A stretch of DNA of 64,000 nucleotides, from the NCBI RefSeq assembly GCF_044594925.1, contig NZ_CP138991.1, forward strand, positions 2,046,001-2,110,000, given 5' to 3'. The position numbers were made by a program, and so were the translations under genes. Position 1 is the first letter of the stretch. Each line of letters starts with the position of its first letter. Shown here in pieces: positions 58,101-64,000 of the stretch. The stretch is from Maribacter sp044594925. GTDB taxonomy: Bacteria; Bacteroidota; Bacteroidia; Flavobacteriales; Flavobacteriaceae. Under the pieces are notes generated by a model. That model was not told the origin of the DNA. It saw only the letters and a program-made list of their open reading frames with translations, and made no database searches.

Positions 58101-59606
58101 ATGGGTTCCAAAGAAGATTTCTTTGCACATATTGAAAAAGGCTATACGACCAAGGGTGATTTTATTACCATGGGAGCCGCTATGCTTGGCGAAGAGACGA
58201 TTACAGATGCACTGGTAAAGATACCAGTCAAAACGTTAAATCGTCATGGTTTAATCGCAGGAGCAACAGGAACCGGGAAAACAAAAACGCTTCAAGTACT
58301 GGCGGAAAATTTATCCGATAAGGGAATTCCTGTTTTATTAATGGATTTAAAAGGAGATTTAAGTGGCCTAGCACAACCCAGCCCAGGTCATCCTAAAATT
58401 GATGAACGGCACACTAAAATCGGGATTCCTTTTGAAGCAAAAAAATTTCCAGTGGAAATACTTTCCTTATCGGAACAGGACGGAGTTAAGATGAGAGCTA
58501 CGGTATCTGAATTTGGACCAACATTATTATCTCGTATTTTAGATCTTACCGAGACCCAGGAAGGAATCGTTGCGGTAATCTTTAAATATTGTGATGATAA
58601 CAAACTACCCTTATTAGATTTAAAAGACTTCAAAAAAGTCTTACAATACGCAACGGGCTCCGGAAAAGCGGAATTCACCAAAGACTATGGGCGTATTTCT
58701 ACAAGTTCCACAGGTACTATACTTAGAAAAATAATTGAGCTAGAGCAACAGGGTGCCGATTTATTTTTTGGCGAGAAATCTTTTGAAGTAGACGATCTTA
58801 CTAGAATAGATGAAAACGGAAGGGGTTATATAAATATTCTAAGACTAACGGATATTCAAGATAGACCTAAACTTTTTTCTACCTTTATGCTAAGTCTTTT
58901 GGCAGAAATCTATGCCAATTTTCCTGAACAAGGGGATAGCGATAGACCGGAACTTATTCTTTTTATAGATGAGGCACATCTTATCTTTAAAGAAGCATCC
59001 AAGGCTTTATTAGACCAAATAGAAAGTATTGTTAAGCTCATTCGTTCTAAAGGAATTGGGCTTTATTTTGTAACACAGAACCCTACGGATGTTCCCAACG
59101 AAGTACTTGCCCAATTGGGTCTCAAAGTACAACATGCATTAAGAGCCTTTACGGCAAGAGACAGAAAAGCCATAAAATTAACTGCTGAAAATTATCCGAT
59201 CTCTGAATATTACAATACCAAAGAAGTACTTACTTCCTTAGGCATTGGAGAAGCACTTATCTCCGCATTAGACGAAAAAGGAAGACCAACACCATTGGCC
59301 GCAACCATGTTACGGGCGCCGATGAGCCGTATGGATATTTTAACGGAAAAAGAACTTAAGGATGTCATTGAAAAGTCAAGTCTCGTTAAAAAGTATGGAG
59401 CGATAATCGATAGGGAAAGTGCCTATGAAATATTAAATGAAAAAATTGAAAAAGCAGAAGTTCTTGCTGCAAAGGAAAAGACAAAGCCAAAGACCAGAAG
59501 CAGAACTACAAGAAGGAGCACAAGACAAAACCCGGTTATAAAGGTATTAACCAGTGCCACTTTTATTAGAGGTGTTTTGGGCGTGTTAAAGAAAGTAATG
59601 CGTTAG
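58101..59606 (+). CDS. HerA-like helicase domain ATPase (DUF853)
   Basis: A cytoplasmic ATPase of about 501 residues, starting at the ATG at 58101 (MGSKEDFFAHIEKGY); the frame is open from 58062. The Walker A is GATGTGKTKTLQ (about 55-66) and Walker B LILFIDEAHLIFKEA (about 285-300). FVTQNPTDVPNEVLAQLG and HALRAFTARDRKA are typical of the DUF853/HerA-like family. The tail is very basic (KTKPKTRSRTTRRSTRQNP). The family resembles the archaeal DNA translocase HerA, but the job of this bacterial group is not settled. Confidence 0.9.
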   Translation: MGSKEDFFAHIEKGYTTKGDFITMGAAMLGEETITDALVKIPVKTLNRHGLIAGATGTGKTKTLQVLAENLSDKGIPVLLMDLKGDLSGLAQPSPGHPKIDERHTKIGIPFEAKKFPVEILSLSEQDGVKMRATVSEFGPTLLSRILDLTETQEGIVAVIFKYCDDNKLPLLDLKDFKKVLQYATGSGKAEFTKDYGRISTSSTGTILRKIIELEQQGADLFFGEKSFEVDDLTRIDENGRGYINILRLTDIQDRPKLFSTFMLSLLAEIYANFPEQGDSDRPELILFIDEAHLIFKEASKALLDQIESIVKLIRSKGIGLYFVTQNPTDVPNEVLAQLGLKVQHALRAFTARDRKAIKLTAENYPISEYYNTKEVLTSLGIGEALISALDEKGRPTPLAATMLRAPMSRMDILTEKELKDVIEKSSLVKKYGAIIDRESAYEILNEKIEKAEVLAAKEKTKPKTRSRTTRRSTRQNPVIKVLTSATFIRGVLGVLKKVMR

Positions 59607-59689
59607 GAAGGCTCCGAAATAAAATTTTTAATAAAAACCTCGACGATTCAACGAAAATTACATCTAATTTCAAATTATTATAGTAGTAC

Positions 59690-60244
59690 ATGAAATCAAT
59701 CAAAACAATCATCATCCTTTTCTCCTGTATTTTGTTAACGCAGTGCACAGAGAAAAAAAACAGCAACTTCATACTTTCTTCCGATCAAGTTGGAAAATTG
59801 AACAAAAATACTTTAGCTAGAGATCTGGAACTTATTTACGCTGAAGATTCTCTAGTTATGGATACGGTAAAATTAAACTTTGGAAGTGGCGCAAGTAAAA
59901 TAAAGGTTTTTGAAAAAGGAGGTGCACATCTATTGACCTTAACTCCAAATTCCGACAGCATACCGACGGTGCAAAATATAAAAGTTAATGACCCTAGATA
60001 CATCACCGACAAAGGCATAAATGTAAATAGTACGTTTAAGGATATTAAAGATAATTATCAAATAAAAAAGATAATTACCTCCTTAAACAACGTGGTGATT
60101 CTTTTAAAGAATAATGATATTTATTTTACTATTGACAAAACAGAGCTTCCCGCAAGTCTGCGCTATAAAGCCAATACAGATATTGAAGCAGTACAAATAC
60201 CGGATACCGCCAAAATAAAGTATATGATGATCGGGTGGGATTAA
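59690..60244 (+). CDS. lipoprotein of unknown function
   Basis: A protein of 184 residues with lipobox CILLTQCTEKKN (Cys 19). The mature domain has mostly strands (LELIYAEDSLVMDTVKLNFG, HLLTLTPNSDSIPTVQNIKV, VVILLKNNDIYFTIDKT) and no recognised motif. Possibly an envelope protein responding to nothing visible here. It is an isolated single gene on its strand. Confidence 0.68.
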   Translation: MKSIKTIIILFSCILLTQCTEKKNSNFILSSDQVGKLNKNTLARDLELIYAEDSLVMDTVKLNFGSGASKIKVFEKGGAHLLTLTPNSDSIPTVQNIKVNDPRYITDKGINVNSTFKDIKDNYQIKKIITSLNNVVILLKNNDIYFTIDKTELPASLRYKANTDIEAVQIPDTAKIKYMMIGWD

Positions 60245-60284
60245 AAGTTGTTCGTTACGTTTATAAAACCCCGCTTTAAACCTA

Positions 60285-60707
60285 TTATTTTATTTGAAAC
60301 CGTTCTTTATTGTTCAGTACTTTAGGACTGTTTAGCTGCATCCATTCCGTAAGCTGTATTAATTTTTCAACGTACTTTTTTCCAAAATCACTTAGACTGT
60401 ACTCTACTCGTATAGGAACTTCGGGATACATTTTCCTCACCAGATAACCATCTGTCTCCAACATTTTAAGACGTTCACTTAGTACTTTATTGGAAATACC
60501 GTAGACATATTTCTTCAGCTTATTAAAACGCAACACAGGAAAGTAACCTAAATATAGAATGATAAGAATACTCCATTTGTCAGAGGCTAAGGCCAACACA
60601 TCGCGTACTGGACATAATTCCGGTGGATTTCTATAATCGATATGACCAAACATTTTTTTTAATTTTTTTGCCGTCTTAACTTGCTGATTGTCAATTATAG
60701 TTTCCAT
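60285..60707 (-). CDS. HxlR-family transcriptional regulator
   Basis: A cytoplasmic DNA-binding protein of 140 residues. The HxlR pattern is clear: CPVRDVLALASDKWSILIIL (about 32-51), RFNKLKKYVYGISNKVLSERL (recognition helix region), LETDGYLVRKMYP, and VEYSLSDFGKKY. It diverges from an alpha/beta hydrolase gene across 96 bp that hold a candidate palindromic site. HxlR proteins often respond to redox or electrophile stress through a Cys; C32 is the usual position. Confidence 0.92.
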   Translation of the reverse strand: METIIDNQQVKTAKKLKKMFGHIDYRNPPELCPVRDVLALASDKWSILIILYLGYFPVLRFNKLKKYVYGISNKVLSERLKMLETDGYLVRKMYPEVPIRVEYSLSDFGKKYVEKLIQLTEWMQLNSPKVLNNKERFQIK

Positions 60708-60785
60708 TACGATACTAGATTAGAATTATGTAACCAATGGTGAATACAAATCATTTATGTATTTTTGATTACAAATAAAAACTAA

Positions 60786-60800
60786 GTTACTAAAAGTAAC
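60786..60800. promoter_or_regulatory. inverted repeat GTTAC-N5-GTAAC between HxlR gene and hydrolase gene
   Basis: GTTAC (60786-60790) and GTAAC (60796-60800) flank TAAAA, ending 3 bp before the ATG at 60804. A half-site GTAAC also lies at 60730-60734, next to the HxlR start. A -7 element TATTTTTG (60760-60767) lies between. The HxlR-family protein is the natural binder. Confidence 0.45.
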
Positions 60801-60803
60801 CAT

Positions 60804-61643
60804 ATGAAAAAACTCTTGGCCAATTTCATTCCAAAACTTTACGGTATGTTCCTGAATTTATTGGCCATAACCAATCCAACAAAAGCTGCAAAAAAGGCTT
60901 TCTACATTTTTTGTACCGTAAGAAAAGGACGTATACTACCACATCAGAAAACCTATCTAGACCCACAGAAAAAAGAAATTTTGCCTATTGTTGATCATGA
61001 AATACAACTTTATGAATGGAAAGGAAGTGGAGAAACGGTGCTATTAGTTCATGGTTGGGAAAGTAACACGTGGAGATGGCATAAGCTAATTGAAAAACTT
61101 ACCAAAGCCAACTATCATATTATTGCTTTTGATGCTCCTGCACATGGCTATTCTTCAGGTAGATACCTTTATGTTCCTCTATATGCACAAGTACTCCAAG
61201 AACTTATTATAAAATTTAAACCTCAGCATCTCGTGGGGCATTCCGTAGGAGGAATGACCTTACTGTACAACGAATACGCGAACGCAAATGTGAGCACTCA
61301 AAGAATGGTCACCATTGGTTCTCCTTCAGAATTTCATGAAATCATGACACATTTTCAACAACTACTAGATTTTAATTCTCGCGTTTACAATGCCTTGGCG
61401 GATTATATAAAAGACAGGTTTGGCTTTACCATACACGAATTTTCAACTTCTCGCTACGCGCAAACAAATACCAAAGAAGGACTGTTGTTCCATGATAGGT
61501 TCGATAAAATAGCGCCCTACCACGCTTCCGAACAAGTGCATAAGAGTTGGAAAAACAGTGAATTTATTAGTACGGAAGGACTAGGACACTCCATGCATCA
61601 AGACGAGGTCAATGAAAAGATAGTTCAATTTTTAAGCAAGTAA
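60804..61643 (+). CDS. alpha/beta hydrolase
   Basis: A protein of 279 residues. The nucleophile elbow is GHSVGGM (Ser near residue 148), with LLVHGWESNTWRWHKL forming the oxyanion region and FDAPAHGYSSGRYL preceding it. The final catalytic His is in GLGHSMHQDE near 265. The N-terminal 50 residues (PKLYGMFLNLLAITNPTKAA) are extra and partly hydrophobic. It is controlled, by position, by the HxlR regulator facing it. Confidence 0.88.
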   Translation: MKKLLANFIPKLYGMFLNLLAITNPTKAAKKAFYIFCTVRKGRILPHQKTYLDPQKKEILPIVDHEIQLYEWKGSGETVLLVHGWESNTWRWHKLIEKLTKANYHIIAFDAPAHGYSSGRYLYVPLYAQVLQELIIKFKPQHLVGHSVGGMTLLYNEYANANVSTQRMVTIGSPSEFHEIMTHFQQLLDFNSRVYNALADYIKDRFGFTIHEFSTSRYAQTNTKEGLLFHDRFDKIAPYHASEQVHKSWKNSEFISTEGLGHSMHQDEVNEKIVQFLSK

Positions 61644-61701
61644 TTGTGAAGTTCTGCACGATCCGTTACTTTTATTGTACTATTAATTTATTACCTCCAT
61701 C

Positions 61702-62130
61702 ATGAATACTAGCGTTACTCCTTTTCATATTGCCATACCAGTACACAACCTCTCCGAATGCAGAACATTCTATAGAGAAATATTGAACTGTGAAGAAGGC
61801 AGAAGCAGCGACCACTGGGTAGATTTCAACCTTTTTGGACATCAACTGGTTATACACTACAAACCTAAATCAGCATTAGAGGACCTACATAAGAACCCAG
61901 TAGATGGGCATGATGTTCCGGTACCACATTACGGTGTTGTACTACCTTGGGAAACTTTTGAGTCTTTCTCAGAAGAATTAAAAAGCAAAGGTGTAAAATT
62001 CGTAATCGAACCCTATGTACGATTCCAAGGTTTAGTTGGCGAACAAGCTACGATGTTTTTTTTAGACCCGGCCGGTAACGCATTAGAATTCAAGGCATTC
62101 AAGGATATGGGGCAACTCTTTGCTAAATAG
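61702..62130 (+). CDS. VOC-superfamily protein (glyoxalase/dioxygenase fold)
   Basis: A protein of 142 residues. Two beta-alpha-beta-beta-beta halves are visible: HIAIPVHNLSECRTFYREIL (about 8-27) and HYGVVLPWETFESFSEEL (about 74-92), with metal candidates H8, H74 and E in GNALEFKAF near 130. Family members include glyoxalases and extradiol dioxygenases; the substrate is unknown. Confidence 0.85.
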   Translation: MNTSVTPFHIAIPVHNLSECRTFYREILNCEEGRSSDHWVDFNLFGHQLVIHYKPKSALEDLHKNPVDGHDVPVPHYGVVLPWETFESFSEELKSKGVKFVIEPYVRFQGLVGEQATMFFLDPAGNALEFKAFKDMGQLFAK

Positions 62131-62150
62131 TTCCTTATTTAAAAAAAAGT

Positions 62151-63122
62151 TTACTGAGACCAAGCCGTTGGCTTTCTATCCCATCTGTGCTTACGAAGTT
62201 CTTTAAACAGATCTGGGGATAGTGCCACCCCATCACTTGTAGCAGTATTTGCTAATACATTACGTTCTTTACGCATTCCAGGTATAGTGGTACTTACGTC
62301 GTCGTTCATTAAAATAAAGCGCAATGCCATTTCTGCCATCGTCATTACTTCTGGTATTAATGGTCTCAAGGCATTTGCATGTTCCACGGAAGATTTAAGG
62401 TTTTCGGGAACAAAGTAAGTCCCCCTCCAGTCGCCCTCAGGGAATGTCGTATCCTTAGTGATATTACCTGTAAGCGTACCTTCATCAAAAGGAACCCGCG
62501 CAATAATACCCAAATCCAAGTCTTTACACAACGGAAAAAGCGTATCCTCTGGCGCTTGGTCAAAAATATTATAGATTACTTGGACAGCATCTAATTTTCC
62601 CGTTTTTAGGGCTTTAATACCATTTTCAGGCTCCCAGCGGTTCATACTGATGCCCATAGCCCCTATTTTACCAGATGTCTTTAAATCTTCAATAGCACGT
62701 TGCCATTCCTCTCTATCGCTCCAACCATCGTCCCAGGTATGAAACTGCATTAAATCTAATTGCTCCGTTCCTAAATTTCGTAAGGTTTTATGAGTGAAAT
62801 CCATAATATGTTCCACGGGATAAGAATCTTCAAAACGATACTCTGGTTTTGCAGGCCATTGAAAGTTTTTAGGAGGAATTTTACTAGCAGTATATAATTT
62901 TTTAGAAGGGTGTCTTCTGACCAACTCTCCGAGTAACTCTTCACTGTGACCTTCACCATAACCCCAAGCGGTATCAAAAAAGTTGACTCCATTTTCTACC
63001 GCAAGGTCCAAAGATTTTGCAGATTGCGCATCGTCAGAAGCTGTCCAACCAGCCATTCCCCACATACCATAACCTACTTCACTTACCTGCCAACCCGTTC
63101 TTCCAAATCTTCTATACTTCAT
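62151..63122 (-). CDS. aldo/keto reductase
   Basis: A cytoplasmic oxidoreductase of 323 residues. The catalytic Tyr is in FFDTAWGYGEGHSEELLG, the Lys in LYTASKIPPKN, and the His in LMQFHTWDD. The NADPH-binding end shows TIPGMRKERNVLANTATSD. It belongs to the branch that begins MKYRRFGRTGWQVSEVGYGMWG. Role unknown. Convergent with the VOC gene. Confidence 0.92.
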   Translation of the reverse strand: MKYRRFGRTGWQVSEVGYGMWGMAGWTASDDAQSAKSLDLAVENGVNFFDTAWGYGEGHSEELLGELVRRHPSKKLYTASKIPPKNFQWPAKPEYRFEDSYPVEHIMDFTHKTLRNLGTEQLDLMQFHTWDDGWSDREEWQRAIEDLKTSGKIGAMGISMNRWEPENGIKALKTGKLDAVQVIYNIFDQAPEDTLFPLCKDLDLGIIARVPFDEGTLTGNITKDTTFPEGDWRGTYFVPENLKSSVEHANALRPLIPEVMTMAEMALRFILMNDDVSTTIPGMRKERNVLANTATSDGVALSPDLFKELRKHRWDRKPTAWSQ

Positions 63123-63166
63123 TCTTTATAAATTTTTTCACTAATTACTATTTCAACTACACTATC

Positions 63167-63598
63167 TTAAACATTAAATTGAGACAGATGGTGGTTAAGA
63201 TGATAATTTGTTATCCGTGTCCATTTCTCTTTATTCAATTTACCAAAATAAGGATGTGCTCCAAAATTAAAATCTTTTTCCAATTCAAAAAACTCTAAAA
63301 TATGCTGTTTTAATAAAACAATATCATTTTCCAAATTCGTTGGTTGTGTCCCACCTCCTTCTATCTGGCCCAATCCTTTAGCTACAGGAACTGTTTTTCC
63401 CTTATTAGCTAGCAACATAACTTCTTTAGAAGTTAAACCGCCATACTCTTCAGCCTTTATGGTATTCAAGGCTAGACGAATTTGATCTGTACAGTGACAT
63501 ATCATTTGATTCACGTTCATTTTTCCAAATGCAGGCCTAGTATTAACTTGCAATGAATCTATTCTATCAAAATAATTTTCAATATCACTGGCACTCAT
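63167..63598 (-). CDS. DUF1569 domain protein
   Basis: A protein of 143 residues. The motifs ARPAFGKMNVNQMICHCTDQIRLA (in part, near residue 20-45), LEFFELEKDFNFGAHPYFGKLNKEKW and NYHLNHHLSQF are those of the DUF1569 family, which has a DinB-like helical bundle with His ligands. Cytoplasmic, function unknown. It lies 44 bp upstream of the aldo/keto reductase on the same strand. Confidence 0.85.
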   Translation of the reverse strand: MSASDIENYFDRIDSLQVNTRPAFGKMNVNQMICHCTDQIRLALNTIKAEEYGGLTSKEVMLLANKGKTVPVAKGLGQIEGGGTQPTNLENDIVLLKQHILEFFELEKDFNFGAHPYFGKLNKEKWTRITNYHLNHHLSQFNV

Positions 63599-63684
63599 AG
63601 TCCATTTTATTAAGGATAATGACTAATCCTCCTCCATCCTTATCCTAAAAATCACATCGTTAAAAGGGAATAAAAAAATAATCT

Positions 63685-64000
63685 TTACCCCAAACTAAGC
63701 CCTTTATTCTTCACCCATACATATGCAAATAACATATTAGGAATCCAACAGGCCCAAGCAACCACCCTATAAGCGGGTATAAAGGCACCTATAGCAATGG
63801 TCAATAATGGCAACCAAATCCGGAGTGTTACGGCTGCAAAACATGCTGCATAACTATATATCATATAAACCTGATGTTTTTGAATATCAGATTTTTTTGC
63901 TGCAAAATAAGCTCCTGAGGTAAAATATAACCAAACAATTGCTAGGCCTATAAATCCAGATTTAGCAATCCAACCCCCAGTAGCATAAAACGCAATAAAA
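63685..64000 (-). CDS. DUF2306 membrane protein, C-terminal part
   Basis: The last 104 codons of a gene that enters from beyond the right edge; the stop is at 63687-63685. Three to four membrane segments are seen, and the central YFAAKKSDIQKHQVYMIYSY followed by AACFAAVTLRIWLPLL is the DUF2306 signature (A-x-K..D-I-x-x-H-x-x-x-M-x-x-S). The ending VKNKGLSLG is hydrophilic. Function unknown; the start is outside the window. Confidence 0.8.
   Translation of the reverse strand, partial: FIAFYATGGWIAKSGFIGLAIVWLYFTSGAYFAAKKSDIQKHQVYMIYSYAACFAAVTLRIWLPLLTIAIGAFIPAYRVVAWACWIPNMLFAYVWVKNKGLSLG

Overview
The window looks like chromosomal DNA of a marine member of the Flavobacteriaceae (Bacteroidota). 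The evidence is the AT-rich sequence, genes without Shine-Dalgarno sites, repeated TAnnTTTG -7 promoter elements, a type IX secretion sorting domain, a TonB-dependent receptor of the flavobacterial kind, many short lipoproteins, a Cys-type sulfatase, and a tmRNA whose tag reads GENNYALAA. No genus can be fixed from this alone.

Layout. Positions 1-7.2 kb hold the start of typA, a TonB-dependent receptor, a LytS/LytTR two-component pair, and three paralogous small outer-membrane proteins around them. From 7.2-16 kb come kdsA, a sulfatase lipoprotein, a PHP phosphoesterase, a CreD locus with its own winged-helix regulator and a palindromic operator at both promoters, and a saccharopine-dehydrogenase-like enzyme. 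The tmRNA gene lies at 16.1-16.5 kb. It is followed by a second copy of its 3' end, which looks like a scar of integration.

From 16.8-39.3 kb the window is accessory in character and mostly encodes exported proteins of unknown function. A four-gene operon (20.9 to 16.8 kb) carries a TPR histidine kinase and a NarL-type regulator, with two ATACC-N8-GGTAT inverted repeats upstream. Next comes an 18-kb segment bounded by two nearly identical 72/73-nt direct repeats (21315-21386 and 39212-39284). It contains lipoproteins, two tandem FlgO/CsgG-like exported proteins, a second TPR histidine kinase with a divergent response regulator, a four-gene operon of secreted proteins (FlgT-like, DUF6175-like and others), and a five-gene operon with a beta-helix protein, a type IX-secreted repeat protein, a lipoprotein and a small barrel. 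Four copies of a palindrome, TACGG-N4-CCGTA, lie at the promoters of the transcription units of this segment, three of them 20-21 bp upstream of a -7 box. I read this as a self-contained envelope or surface system controlled by its own two-component regulator. It is the best candidate here for an undescribed system.

From 39.4-64 kb the window returns to ordinary chromosomal genes: an FdhF/YdeP oxidoreductase, an exonuclease/GIY-YIG fusion, a persulfide-dioxygenase-like MBL-rhodanese protein, a SulP transporter, a CotH protein, a cysteine-synthase homologue, an FtsX-like permease, a NamZ-like (DUF1343) enzyme, a sterol desaturase homologue, QueE, a HerA-like ATPase, an HxlR regulator with a divergent hydrolase, an aldo/keto reductase, and a DUF2306 membrane protein cut by the window end. 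All product names rest on motif and family recognition by eye; no database search was run.
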